Below, piece by piece: positions 25,930-35,346 of a stretch of DNA of 38,208 bases; the first letter of the stretch is position 1; each line of letters starts with the position of its first letter. The position numbers and the translations under genes were made by a program. Below the pieces are notes generated by a model that worked only from the letters and a program-made list of their open reading frames with translations, was not told the DNA's origin and searched no databases. Location of the stretch: positions 1 to 38,208 of the forward strand of contig JAFUKL010000032.1 of assembly GCA_017473615.1 (NCBI GenBank). Direction: 5' to 3'. This DNA comes from Muribaculaceae bacterium (lineage in GTDB: Bacteria > Bacteroidota > Bacteroidia > Bacteroidales > Muribaculaceae).

Positions 25930-26478
25930 ATGAAAAAGAGTGATTCTCTTATATCAGATATAACAAAGTATATACCAACAGATATAAGACATAGAATCAA
26001 AGTTGATTTACAAAAAGTTTGGCAAATACAGGAAAAAACAATCCCAATGGATTTATTTCTAAAATTACAAAGAGATTTTGTCTCATCGGGATTTCAATTA
26101 TGCATTGATCATGTTTTTGCTATATGTTATGTTGAGAAACAGCACTATAACATGATTTATTATAATGGAGGTGTTGAAAAATGCGACAAACAACCTATGG
26201 ATAAATTGCGTGGGTATTTAAATGCTGATGGTAATATAATATGGAAAGAACGTCCTATTTTCCCCGATTACAATGTTTTTGACTCAAATAGCGTATGCAA
26301 TAATTGCTATTACTATCCTCTATGTTATTCCGGTTGTCCTGTAAGGCGAGAAGAACTCATAATAAAAAGCAACAAACTGACGTGTGGTTATGAAGATTAT
26401 TATGAGGTGTTTGAACAGCGTATAGTGGATTATTGTTGGCGTGTAATACACAATAATAAATTAAATCAATATAAATAA
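25930..26478 (+). CDS. SPASM-domain protein lacking the radical SAM core
   Basis: This 182-aa protein matches only the C-terminal part of radical SAM/SPASM peptide maturases. Residues about 18-85 (HRIKVDLQKVWQIQ ... YYNGGVEKCDK) resemble the end of the barrel plus the first SPASM cysteine region. The segment GYLNADGNIIWKE and the cluster C-x2-C-x5-C-x3-C (VCNNCYYYPLCYSGCP), with a further TCGYED cysteine, form the auxiliary 4Fe-4S motif. There is no CxxxCxxC radical SAM motif in the protein, and no remnant of one in the 130 nt upstream. It is either a truncated maturase or a stand-alone binding/chaperone module. It is the first gene after the phased operator, followed 59 nt later by an outer-membrane protein gene. 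Confidence 0.75.
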   Translation: MKKSDSLISDITKYIPTDIRHRIKVDLQKVWQIQEKTIPMDLFLKLQRDFVSSGFQLCIDHVFAICYVEKQHYNMIYYNGGVEKCDKQPMDKLRGYLNADGNIIWKERPIFPDYNVFDSNSVCNNCYYYPLCYSGCPVRREELIIKSNKLTCGYEDYYEVFEQRIVDYCWRVIHNNKLNQYK

Positions 26479-26537
26479 TTATATTTGTTTTTATTTAATT
26501 TTTCCATTGTTTGTACAACCTCATTATTTTCTAAAAA

Positions 26538-28613
26538 ATGAAACATCTAAATTATTTTATCAATAGTGTTATAAGAATTAAGGTGCTTGTATTTCTTTCT
26601 CTATTTTGTTTATTTGTTTCTGCTCAAGAAATGAAAGTGAAAGAACTTGGAGAACTGTTGGTAAAAGCTAAACAGATTCAAAAAAATGCTGAAAAAGAAA
26701 CAATCTATATCACCGACTCTTTACGAAAAAATTCGGCTAACACAATACAACTCTTAGGTAAAATACCCGGAATAAGAACCGATATCGTTTCCGATGAAAT
26801 TAAAATCGGGAAAGACAATAATATTCCGGTTTTGGTAAATGGGAAAGAGGTTGGTATGGGCTATGTGGCAGGAATCAATCCGAAACGCATAAAAAAGATT
26901 GAGATACAACGCTATCCTATAGGTAAATATTCTGATTATCCTATACTGCTCAATATTGAATTATTTGAAAATTACATTGGTTGGGATGTTGCTGCAAATG
27001 CTCGCAGTATATTATCTTTAGAAAATGAACATACCAATATGGAGAATGTTGGTATAAATCTGACGATAACAACTAACAAACTGAATGTTTTCGGCTCGGT
27101 CGGATACAACCGCCAAGAACAGTATCATTTAAAAGGATATGAAAGAACTTTCGGCTCTGATTATACATATATGACTTTAAACAAAGATTATCATCATCCC
27201 AATCACTCAGAGAATGGTAATAAGGTAAATTTCAGTATGGGTATAGATTACAAAATCACACCAAAACATACCATATCGATACAGACATGGAGTAATATTT
27301 CTGAGACAAAGAATAAGACACGCTATGACGTTATGTATAAAGATGTTACAACAAACCAAACGAATTTCAATCCATATAATACACAAAACCATACGATAGG
27401 AGTGTTTTATAAAGGTTCGGTTAATAATAAATTGCATTTCTCAAGTGAATTACTTTATGACTATTATGATATTGACGAACAAAACAAATTCATAACCAAT
27501 ACAGAAAACATTCAAACGAGACATGACGGTTGGAAGAATTATTGGAGGTACTATGCTCAAAGTTCATATATAATGAACGATAAGTTGTCGGGGATTTTAT
27601 CTTATAGCTTTATCAGGCGTAGTTACAAAAACACAGACAAAGTGAGCCGAAAAGAACGATATTACTCAAAAGACACAAGAAATAAAGCCGATGTAATGTT
27701 AAGATATCGCCCATTGAACAATCTTGACTTTATTGCCGGTCTAAGTATGCTTGGGGTGAGATGTCAAAACAGAGAAGAAGCAAAAACTCATATATCGTGG
27801 ATGCCTAAAGCGAAATTTTATTATCAACCTGCAAAATGGGTGGATTTTACATATAACTATTTCTGTGATGTGGAATATCCAAATCTTGATATGCTCTCTA
27901 CTGTGAAATCATATATTGACAATAAATTATATACTACAGGAAATCCCAATTTAAGAGAGCGTATAATGCATTACTCGGAACTACAAGTGACATTCCCAAA
28001 AATAGTGAAATTAAGTTATATGTGGAAACATTCCGAAAATGATAAAACATTATGGTATGATGTATCAGATGATGCTGCATACGTCACACAAACGATGACA
28101 GATTGTCAATATAGTCATCATTATTTAGGTTTAGAGGGCGATTATAACCTACCAAAAGGATTTAGAATATATGCCAATGTAAGTTATCAATGGTATAGAC
28201 GGTTCATCGACAAGAATAATGGAGGAACAACAGGGCGTACGTGGTATTTGGATACCGAGTTCTCATGGGTAATACCTAAAACAGATATCAATCTGATGAC
28301 CGGATATTTTTTGAGGCATGATAAATTGCCATTACTACAAGGGAAAGAATACGGACAAGAAGAATCTTTAAAGTTTGTTGTGGGAAAAACGTTTTTCAAC
28401 AATCGTATGCCGGTGTCGTTTATGGTGACAATTCCTACTTGTGCCATATCAAAACACACATATCAGAGAGTTGACCTGCCGGGATTCAAATCATACAATT
28501 GGAGTGATGATAGAGTTAATCGATTCATGGTGGCACTGAATGTGCGTTATAACATAGGTAAAGGTAGAGTGAACCGCAGTCAAAATAAAGCAATCATCGA
28601 CAACGAAAAATAG
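26538..28613 (+). CDS. TonB-receptor-like outer-membrane beta-barrel protein
   Basis: This 691-aa protein has a signal peptide (cleavage likely after LFVSAQ). A plug-like domain lies at about residues 32-145 (TIYITDSLRKNSANTIQLLGKIPGIRTD, VLVNGKEV, INPKRIKKIEIQRYPIGKYSDYP). A long barrel follows with repeated aromatic beta-strands (KHTISIQTWSNISE, DFTYNYFCDVEYPNL). It lacks the N-terminal carboxypeptidase-like domain common in SusC-type proteins, and no TonB box is clear. A barrel of this kind beside a PCAT exporter and a SPASM protein suggests passage of a peptide product across the outer membrane. Only 9 nt separate it from the PCAT gene. Confidence 0.78.
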   Translation: MKHLNYFINSVIRIKVLVFLSLFCLFVSAQEMKVKELGELLVKAKQIQKNAEKETIYITDSLRKNSANTIQLLGKIPGIRTDIVSDEIKIGKDNNIPVLVNGKEVGMGYVAGINPKRIKKIEIQRYPIGKYSDYPILLNIELFENYIGWDVAANARSILSLENEHTNMENVGINLTITTNKLNVFGSVGYNRQEQYHLKGYERTFGSDYTYMTLNKDYHHPNHSENGNKVNFSMGIDYKITPKHTISIQTWSNISETKNKTRYDVMYKDVTTNQTNFNPYNTQNHTIGVFYKGSVNNKLHFSSELLYDYYDIDEQNKFITNTENIQTRHDGWKNYWRYYAQSSYIMNDKLSGILSYSFIRRSYKNTDKVSRKERYYSKDTRNKADVMLRYRPLNNLDFIAGLSMLGVRCQNREEAKTHISWMPKAKFYYQPAKWVDFTYNYFCDVEYPNLDMLSTVKSYIDNKLYTTGNPNLRERIMHYSELQVTFPKIVKLSYMWKHSENDKTLWYDVSDDAAYVTQTMTDCQYSHHYLGLEGDYNLPKGFRIYANVSYQWYRRFIDKNNGGTTGRTWYLDTEFSWVIPKTDINLMTGYFLRHDKLPLLQGKEYGQEESLKFVVGKTFFNNRMPVSFMVTIPTCAISKHTYQRVDLPGFKSYNWSDDRVNRFMVALNVRYNIGKGRVNRSQNKAIIDNEK

Positions 28614-28622
28614 TTCTAAAAT

Positions 28623-30815
28623 ATGGCAAAGTTTCCTTTCATAAAACAACAAGACTCCATGCAATGTGGGATTACTTGCCTGCAGATGCTATGTAAATAT
28701 TATGGAAAGATTTTTTCTTTGTCACATCTATCAGAATTATGCTTTGCTACAACAGAGGGGGTGTCATTACTTGGAATAAGTGATGCAGCAAGCAAGTTGG
28801 GATTACATACTCTGTGTGGGCGTATGAGTCTTGTACAAATAAAAGAATGTCCGTTACCTTGCATTTTACATTGGAATCAAAACCACTTTGTTGTACTTTA
28901 CAAAGTGAAAAAAGGTAAATACTATATAGCAGACCCAAGCAAAGGATTGCTTACTTACAATGAATGTGAATTTAAGGATCATTGGATTAGTTCGTTGGAA
29001 AGAGACGAGGAATGTGGCATTGCTATGTTACTTGAGCCAACACAAACATTTTATGAAATGGAAGAATTTCATAATAATGATGAGCGTCGTTCGGTTCGTT
29101 TTCTCATGGGTTACATCAAGCAGTATAACCGATTTTTTATTCAAATCATACTTGGTCTTGTAGTTGGTTGTGGATTACAACTTATTATGCCATTTCTTAC
29201 GCAAGCAATAGTAGATATTGGTATAAAGCGGCAAAATATAGGTATTGTGTGGCTTATCTTGTTGGGTGAATTGTTTATTGTTCTCGGGCAGACATCGATG
29301 GATTTCATTCGTAGATGGTTGTTGCTACACATAAGTATGCGTATAAACATTTCACTTGTGAGTGATTTTTTTATTAAGTTACTTAAATTACCTATGTCAT
29401 TTTTTGATACCAAGTTGATGGGTGATTTATTGCAACGCAAAAACGATCATGCACGTGTAGAAAAGTTTCTTACATCGCAAACGCTTGATGTTATGTTTAT
29501 GATAATCAATTTTATAGTGTTCGGTGTAGTATTACTAATATACAATCGCTTGATTTTCGGCATATTTTTAGCAGGTAGTCTGATATATGCCGGCTGGATA
29601 ATAATGTTTCTTAATAAACGTAAAACATTGGACTACGAATTGTTTGAAAAGCAAGCAGAAAATAACAACAAGACATATCAATTCATTACAACCATACAAG
29701 AAATTAAATTACAAGATTGTGAGCAACGGCGTCGTTGGGAATGGGAAGACGTGCAGGCAGACCTGTTTCAAGTACAAATGAAATCTCTAAAATTACAACA
29801 AACACAAGAGGCCGGGAGCATTTTTATTAACGAGATTAAAAATGTGATTATTACTGCTATGGCTGCAACGGCTGTAATAAATAACTCTATGACATTAGGT
29901 ATGATGCTTGCGGTTCAATATATTATAGGACAACTGAATGCTCCTGTGGAACAATTTATGAGTTTTATTTATTCCTTACAAGATGTAAAAATATCACTTG
30001 AACGCATTAACGAAATCCATTTACAGAAAAATGAAGAAAAACAACAAAAACATCATGAGACTTTTGATAAGAACAAGAAAGATATCGTATTAAACAATGT
30101 TACATTCAAATATGATCCACACGCTTTAAAGAATACCATAGAGAATATTAATTTTACCATTCCCGATGGAAAAGTGACAGCAATTGTGGGTACTTCAGGT
30201 AGCGGAAAAACCACTATAATAAAATTATTACTTGGTTTTTATTCTGTACTGGGAGGCAAAATAACAATAGCCGATAAGAATATTAATGAATACAATATGA
30301 AATGGTGGCGTAGGCAGTGTGGTGTGGTAATGCAAGATGGTGTTATCTTTTCTGAATCAATAGCACGAAATATTGCCGTAGGTGATGATGAAATAAATAC
30401 AGAAAAATTATTGAAAGCCGCAGAGATTTCATGCATAAAGGACTTTGTAATGGGATTGCCATTAAAATTTAACACAAAGATAGGACAAGATGGGATGGGG
30501 CTGAGCCAAGGACAAAAACAACGTATTCTCATCGCACGTGCTGTGTATAAGAATCCTAAATTTATTTTTTTTGACGAAGCTACTAATGCTCTTGACACTA
30601 AAAATGAACGTTGTATTGTGGATAATCTGAATGAATTTTATAAAGGGCGTACGGTTGTGATTGTAGCTCATCGTTTGAGTACGGTAAAAAATGCGGATCA
30701 AATCGTAGTACTTGACGATGGGCATATTGTTGAATTTGGTACACATAGTTCTCTTATCAAGACTAAAGGCAAATATTTCAATCTTGTAAAAAATCAACTT
30801 GAATTAGGACTATAA
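28623..30815 (+). CDS. Peptidase-containing ABC exporter (PCAT, C39 family)
   Basis: This 730-aa exporter fuses a leader-cleaving C39 protease, a six-helix membrane domain and an ATPase. The protease triad is visible: Q9/C15 in QQDSMQCGITCLQML, H88 in WNQNHFVVLYKV, and D104 in IADPSKG. Membrane helices lie at about residues 160-440. The ATPase has Walker A GTSGSGKTT (about 523), signature LSQGQKQRILIARA (about 627), Walker B FIFFDEATNALD (D651) and the H-loop in VAHRLSTV. Such proteins cut after a double-glycine leader and export the core peptide. All key residues are intact, so it is probably active, but no double-glycine precursor gene was found in this window. Confidence 0.93.
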   Translation: MAKFPFIKQQDSMQCGITCLQMLCKYYGKIFSLSHLSELCFATTEGVSLLGISDAASKLGLHTLCGRMSLVQIKECPLPCILHWNQNHFVVLYKVKKGKYYIADPSKGLLTYNECEFKDHWISSLERDEECGIAMLLEPTQTFYEMEEFHNNDERRSVRFLMGYIKQYNRFFIQIILGLVVGCGLQLIMPFLTQAIVDIGIKRQNIGIVWLILLGELFIVLGQTSMDFIRRWLLLHISMRINISLVSDFFIKLLKLPMSFFDTKLMGDLLQRKNDHARVEKFLTSQTLDVMFMIINFIVFGVVLLIYNRLIFGIFLAGSLIYAGWIIMFLNKRKTLDYELFEKQAENNNKTYQFITTIQEIKLQDCEQRRRWEWEDVQADLFQVQMKSLKLQQTQEAGSIFINEIKNVIITAMAATAVINNSMTLGMMLAVQYIIGQLNAPVEQFMSFIYSLQDVKISLERINEIHLQKNEEKQQKHHETFDKNKKDIVLNNVTFKYDPHALKNTIENINFTIPDGKVTAIVGTSGSGKTTIIKLLLGFYSVLGGKITIADKNINEYNMKWWRRQCGVVMQDGVIFSESIARNIAVGDDEINTEKLLKAAEISCIKDFVMGLPLKFNTKIGQDGMGLSQGQKQRILIARAVYKNPKFIFFDEATNALDTKNERCIVDNLNEFYKGRTVVIVAHRLSTVKNADQIVVLDDGHIVEFGTHSSLIKTKGKYFNLVKNQLELGL

Positions 30816-30850
30816 TATATTTATTAATTAGAAATCTATGGTATAGAAAG

Positions 30851-31018
30851 ATGGAAAAGAAATATGATAAAATAGAGCTTCGAAGTGACAAAGTCAAAAA
30901 TATTATTGGTGCAAAGCCATCGTGGATTTTGCAATATGGAATTTCTGTAATTAGCACAATTATAGTAATTCTGCTAATTGTGATACTTTGTTGTACCGGA
31001 ATAACAACTATACTATAA
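30851..31018 (+). CDS. 55-aa membrane protein matching only the N-terminal anchor of HlyD adaptors
   Basis: The peptide starts MEKKYDKIELRSDKVKNIIG, continues AKPSWILQYG, and ends in one transmembrane helix and TAA. The segment IELRS.KV..IIG..PSWIL.YGI is the typical start of Bacteroidetes HlyD-type membrane-fusion proteins encoded after PCAT genes. In full adaptors a coiled coil and lipoyl domain of about 350 residues follow the helix; here the frame stops right after it. It lies 35 nt after the PCAT gene, same strand. It may be a remnant of a deleted hlyD or a functional miniature partner. The downstream sequence shows no lipoyl-domain remains in the frames examined. Confidence 0.65.
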   Translation: MEKKYDKIELRSDKVKNIIGAKPSWILQYGISVISTIIVILLIVILCCTGITTIL

Positions 31019-31141
31019 CTCTATTATAATTGATTTAAACTTAGTGAATCACTAATGATGTATAATTACCAAAACGAATTATTTATGAGAACTCTTACAA
31101 CATTACTATTTCTTCTTTTATTTAGATTAAAGAATGGTATT

Positions 31142-32905
31142 ATGGGAAAACGACTGTTATTTTGTGTAATATGCGTTTGTTCACTATTTAATCTTATCGC
31201 TCAAGAGTCTGTCTTGAGCGATAGATTGAAAAACGACGGCTTAAAAGTAAGACAGATTCCAATGAGTGAAGAAGCCGTAAAGGCATATTTCAAGGGAATG
31301 AAAGGAATTGTATATGCCACGATATATCCGGCTGCCAACTGTCCGAGGTGTGAAGCAGCTATAATGGATCTTTACAAAGGAATTAAAAACCTTTCAAAAG
31401 AAAATCAAACGGTGCTTATAACAGCATATAAAGATTCTATTGAGGCTAAGGCTTATAATCAAGCAAAAGGTTATAAAGCCGACAATTATATCTATGATAC
31501 GGAGAAAAAATATAGAGACTTTCTGTCTTTCAGTTTTGGTAATCTTCACGTAGTATATATGCTGAAAATTGATGTGGATAGGGGACTTGTCCTGCTGGGT
31601 TTTAGTGCTGATGATACAACGCCCGAATTTATATCTGAGTATGTGAATTCTAAAGAATTGATGAAATGTGAGGATTTTAAGCCTATAAAAAGTCCTTATA
31701 CCTATAATAGAATAGAACCCAAAAATTGTGATACACTTCATGTGGGTGAAATCCATACAATGAAAATCCCGCAAGAAATTAATGTAAGTGAAGTACTTTT
31801 TAAACCATATTACGAAGGGAACAATATTGTATTTAATGAGAAATTAAGAAACTCTATTTTGTTGTTAGAGTTGGATGAGAATACATCGACTTTACATTTC
31901 AAGAAGGAAATAACATCCGATAGTGTTGAAAATAAAAAATACATAAATGTTCCACAATGGTATTATAACCATCAAAAGAAAAATGGAAATCTTTATCATA
32001 TAGCATTGTCTCCGGTTATTGCCAATGATAAAATAGTGGTTTCTTATTCCTTACCGAATCTTTTTGTGGTAAAGGAAACCGATGGAGAAGTAGAAGCTAT
32101 AGGTTATAAGAATGAACCGTGCGTTATATTTCGTGATATAAACGGAGATAAGGATCGAGATGTGTTTTCATTGATAGAAACCAATGAGAACTATCATACC
32201 AATCACTTTACATTCGGAGTAAGTGACAGTATCCTGGTAATGCCTTGCGTAAAACAAACGTGGGCTATGAATTTTGAGAAAGAGAAATATCAAGATATAC
32301 CATCGATGAATCCTTTTGACAGTCGATTTTATGATGATAATAATCCTCTTTTTAGGGCTGTCGATAGCAAGACCGGACTGACAAAAGAATATTTCGGAGA
32401 TTTGGATGAAATACATAGAAAAACATTGACCGGATATTATTTCACTTCGCCTGTTTTTGATTCTTACAAAGGCAAAGCTGTTTATACCGATGGTTTATCG
32501 GGCATGATACATTTGGTGAAAACAGATAAATTAAATGAAACCGTAAGAACGTTTAATGCTTTCTCTGTCGACTTAGATATATTGCCCGAACCGGATTCAA
32601 CAAAGTTTTATACAAAAGACTATTTATTGACATATTTAGAGCCTTTGAGCCGTAAAATCTATGACATGCGGTTAGGTTGTTGCGGTAAACTTTATTGTAT
32701 ATTGCAATATGGTATTAATAAAGGAGATTTGGGCGATTTGACATTTACTTATGTGGAAATTGATATAAAAAACGGAGATACGCATGAATATGTATTGCCA
32801 AAACATGATGATGCTTTGAAATACGGGTTGTGGAGAAAAGACGGAGTTGTTAAACCCTATATGATTTGTCGTGACCGGGTTGTAGTTTTCGGTCAAAACA
32901 AATAA
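31142..32905 (+). CDS. Secreted thioredoxin-like / beta-propeller-like protein
   Basis: This 587-aa protein is read from MGKRLLFCVICVCSLFNLIAQES, a signal peptide; the frame is open back to 31055, but that start adds a second hydrophobic stretch. Residues about 45-180 look thioredoxin-like: KGIVYATIYPAANCPRCEAAIMDLYKG with a C67-P-R-C70 redox motif, then VVYMLKIDVDRGLVLLGF. The remainder is beta-rich with blade-like segments (NLFVVKETDGEVEAIG, GMIHLVKTDKLNETV, LTFTYVEIDIKNGDTHEYVL) as in 6-bladed-propeller proteins of Bacteroidetes. It is the last gene of the AT-rich block and may handle disulfides or bind the exported peptide. The exact role is unknown. Confidence 0.6.
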   Translation: MGKRLLFCVICVCSLFNLIAQESVLSDRLKNDGLKVRQIPMSEEAVKAYFKGMKGIVYATIYPAANCPRCEAAIMDLYKGIKNLSKENQTVLITAYKDSIEAKAYNQAKGYKADNYIYDTEKKYRDFLSFSFGNLHVVYMLKIDVDRGLVLLGFSADDTTPEFISEYVNSKELMKCEDFKPIKSPYTYNRIEPKNCDTLHVGEIHTMKIPQEINVSEVLFKPYYEGNNIVFNEKLRNSILLLELDENTSTLHFKKEITSDSVENKKYINVPQWYYNHQKKNGNLYHIALSPVIANDKIVVSYSLPNLFVVKETDGEVEAIGYKNEPCVIFRDINGDKDRDVFSLIETNENYHTNHFTFGVSDSILVMPCVKQTWAMNFEKEKYQDIPSMNPFDSRFYDDNNPLFRAVDSKTGLTKEYFGDLDEIHRKTLTGYYFTSPVFDSYKGKAVYTDGLSGMIHLVKTDKLNETVRTFNAFSVDLDILPEPDSTKFYTKDYLLTYLEPLSRKIYDMRLGCCGKLYCILQYGINKGDLGDLTFTYVEIDIKNGDTHEYVLPKHDDALKYGLWRKDGVVKPYMICRDRVVVFGQNK

Positions 32906-32919
32906 CCTTAGACTGTTAG

Positions 32920-32944
32920 AATCTGCTTTGAAATTTTGCAGATT
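32920..32944 (+). terminator. Hairpin at the end of the AT-rich locus
   Basis: AATCTGC (32920-32926) pairs with GCAGATT (32938-32944) across an 11-nt AT-rich loop, 15 nt after the stop. There is no T-tract after it, so termination is only possible. Confidence 0.4.
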
Positions 32945-33011
32945 ATGTGGATGTGTGATAGCGGGTGAAAGTAATCAAAAAGTATGTTATAGATTATTTC
33001 AAAATAATCAT

Positions 33012-33019
33012 TATCTTTG
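33012..33019 (+). promoter_or_regulatory. Probable -7 box for the aminotransferase gene
   Basis: TATCTTTG is a full consensus match, 35 nt before the ATG at 33055. No clear -33 element. Confidence 0.55.
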
Positions 33020-33054
33020 CCACTAAATAAGACTATAACTAAGATTTTACGGCT

Positions 33055-34248
33055 ATGAATGAAGTTTCTCAAAGAATTCAGGCGTTGTCGCCGTCACAGA
33101 CACTTGCTATGTCCCAAAAAAGTGCGGAATTGCGCAGTCAGGGTGTGGATGTAATCAATATGTCGGTGGGTGAACCTGACTTCAATACTCCGGAGCATAT
33201 TAAGGTTGCAGCTAAAAATGCCATTGACGATAATTTTACGTTTTATACCCCGGTGGGCGGTTATCTTTCTCTTCGTAAAGCGATTTGCGACAAGATGAAA
33301 AATGAGAACGGGCGAGATTTCGTTCCCGAGCAAATCGTTGTATCAAACGGTGCGAAACAGTCGCTTTGTAACTGCATACTTTCGGTGGTTAATCCCGGTG
33401 ATGAGGTGATTATCCCTACTCCGGCGTGGGTGAGTTATGTGGAGATGGTGAAACTTGCCGAGGGTGTGAATGTGCTTGTCCCGGCAAGCGTGGAGCAGGA
33501 TTTTAAAATCACACCTGAGCAACTTGAGGCAGCCATTACGCCCAAGACGAAAATGGTGTTGCTATGCTCTCCTTCAAACCCTACCGGAAGTGTTTATACT
33601 CGTGAGGAACTGAAGGCTTTGGCAGGTGTGTTGGCGAGGTATCCGGAAATCATTATCTTGTCCGATGAAATTTATGAGCATATCAATTACACCGGTGAAT
33701 TCTGTTCTATAGCCGAGTTCCCTGAAGTTGCCGACAGGGTTGTGACTGTGAACGGCGTATCCAAGGCATACGCAATGACCGGTTGGCGTATAGGTTTCCT
33801 TGCAGCTCCGTTATGGATTGCCAAGGCTACACAGAAATTGCAAGGGCAATATTCGTCCAATCCGTCATCTATAGCACAAAAAGCAGCAGAAACAGCCTAT
33901 ACAGGCTCTCAGGAATGTGTGGAGGAAATGCGTAAAGCGTTTGAGCGACGTCGTAATCTCATAGTTGGATTGTTGAGTGAAATACCGGGATTACGCATCA
34001 ATAATCCGCAGGGGGCTTTCTATATTTTCCCTGAAGTATCGGCGTATTTCGGTAAAAAGAATGGTGAAGAGGTGATAAAGGATTCGCATGATTTGGCAAT
34101 GTATCTTCTTGAAGAGGCACATGTGGCTACTGTTGAGGGTGCAGCTTTTTGTGCGCCCGACTATATACGCCTAAGTTACGCCACAAGCGATGAAAATATC
34201 AAGGAGGCAGTGGCGCGCATTAAGGATGCTCTTGCCAAGTTAAGATAA
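33055..34248 (+). CDS. Class I pyridoxal-phosphate aminotransferase (aspartate type)
   Basis: This 397-aa enzyme is of the AspB / Ib aspartate aminotransferase kind, moving amino groups between aspartate (or a related amino acid) and 2-oxoglutarate. Motifs: SVGEPDFNTPEHI, YTPVGGYLSLRKAI, SNGAKQSL, CSPSNPTGSVYTREEL, the PLP region LSDEIYEHINY, and the Schiff-base lysine K237 in GVSKAYAMTGWRIGF. Length and motif order are normal. The PhoH-family gene begins 16 nt after the stop, so they are probably co-transcribed. Confidence 0.94.
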   Translation: MNEVSQRIQALSPSQTLAMSQKSAELRSQGVDVINMSVGEPDFNTPEHIKVAAKNAIDDNFTFYTPVGGYLSLRKAICDKMKNENGRDFVPEQIVVSNGAKQSLCNCILSVVNPGDEVIIPTPAWVSYVEMVKLAEGVNVLVPASVEQDFKITPEQLEAAITPKTKMVLLCSPSNPTGSVYTREELKALAGVLARYPEIIILSDEIYEHINYTGEFCSIAEFPEVADRVVTVNGVSKAYAMTGWRIGFLAAPLWIAKATQKLQGQYSSNPSSIAQKAAETAYTGSQECVEEMRKAFERRRNLIVGLLSEIPGLRINNPQGAFYIFPEVSAYFGKKNGEEVIKDSHDLAMYLLEEAHVATVEGAAFCAPDYIRLSYATSDENIKEAVARIKDALAKLR

Positions 34249-34264
34249 AAACGCATTCTTGCCG

Positions 34265-35245
34265 ATGATAGAACGCATCATAATCATAGATAATGTTGAC
34301 CCTGTAATTTTCTATGGGGTCAACAATTGTAATATCCAGCTTATAAGAAACCTGTTCCCGAAACTCCGGCTTGCGGCACGCGGCAATGTGATGAAGGTGA
34401 TAGGAGATGACAATGAGACTTCTGATTTTGAGACAAAAATAAAGAAACTTGCCGATTACTGCGCAAAATATAACCAGTTGCCGGAGGATGTGATTATTGA
34501 CACCATAAAGGGGGCACCGCCAAAGGAACTGAAGATGGATGATGTGATTATCTATGGTGTGAACGGAAAACCTATTTCGGGACGCACTCCCAATCAGCAG
34601 TTGCTTGTGAAGACATTCATGAAGAATGATTTGACCTTTGCCCTGGGTCCTGCCGGAACCGGTAAAACATACGTAGCGATAGCCCTTGCGGTGCGTGCCT
34701 TGAAGAATAGGGAAGTGCGCAAAATAATACTTTCGCGTCCGGCTGTGGAGGCGGGCGAAAAGCTCGGTTTCCTTCCGGGCGACATGAAAGATAAGATAGA
34801 CCCGTATTTGCAGCCTCTTTATGATGCGTTGGAAGATATGATACCGGCTAACAAGTTGAAGGAGTATATGGAAACCAATGTTATACAGATAGCTCCGCTT
34901 GCATTCATGCGAGGACGCACTCTCAATGAAGCTGTAATTGTCCTTGACGAGGCGCAGAACACAACCACGCACCAGATAAAGATGTTCCTCACCCGTTTGG
35001 GAATGGGAGCAAAGATGATTATCACAGGCGATATGACGCAGATTGACCTGCCTCATTCCGTGCAGTCGGGGCTTATTCAAGCCATGCATATACTAAAAGA
35101 TGTGTCGGGTATCGGGAAAGTGGAGTTTGGGAAAAAAGACATTGTGCGTCATCAATTGGTGCAGCGCATAGTAGAGGCATACGAAAAGCACGATGAGCGG
35201 GTGCGTGCCGAGCGCAAAGCCGAAAAGGAACAATCTGAGAAATAA
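34265..35245 (+). CDS. PhoH-family ATPase
   Basis: This 326-aa protein starts at MIERIIIIDNVDP (ATG 34265; a TTG two codons earlier is less likely). The PhoH domain covers about residues 100-310, with Walker A GPAGTGKTY (from about 128), SRPAVEAGEKLGFLPGDMKDKIDPYLQPLYDAL, Walker B AVIVLDEAQNTT, and ITGDMTQIDLP. PhoH proteins are cytoplasmic ATPases linked to RNA processing and often encoded near YbeY; no ybeY is seen here. The C-terminus is charged. Confidence 0.93.
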   Translation: MIERIIIIDNVDPVIFYGVNNCNIQLIRNLFPKLRLAARGNVMKVIGDDNETSDFETKIKKLADYCAKYNQLPEDVIIDTIKGAPPKELKMDDVIIYGVNGKPISGRTPNQQLLVKTFMKNDLTFALGPAGTGKTYVAIALAVRALKNREVRKIILSRPAVEAGEKLGFLPGDMKDKIDPYLQPLYDALEDMIPANKLKEYMETNVIQIAPLAFMRGRTLNEAVIVLDEAQNTTTHQIKMFLTRLGMGAKMIITGDMTQIDLPHSVQSGLIQAMHILKDVSGIGKVEFGKKDIVRHQLVQRIVEAYEKHDERVRAERKAEKEQSEK

Positions 35246-35346
35246 AAAATTGGAATCAAAACTAAGAAGTTGTTTTGACTTTTCTTAAAAATGTTATTTC
35301 GGTTTTACTTGTTTGCGAAAAGTGACACTATTTGTGTATAGAATAT

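Noticed and set aside
34220-35089. 289-codon minus-strand frame opposite the PhoH-family gene
   Set aside because: Shadow of the PhoH ATPase gene; composition is rich in H, C and R without domain pattern.
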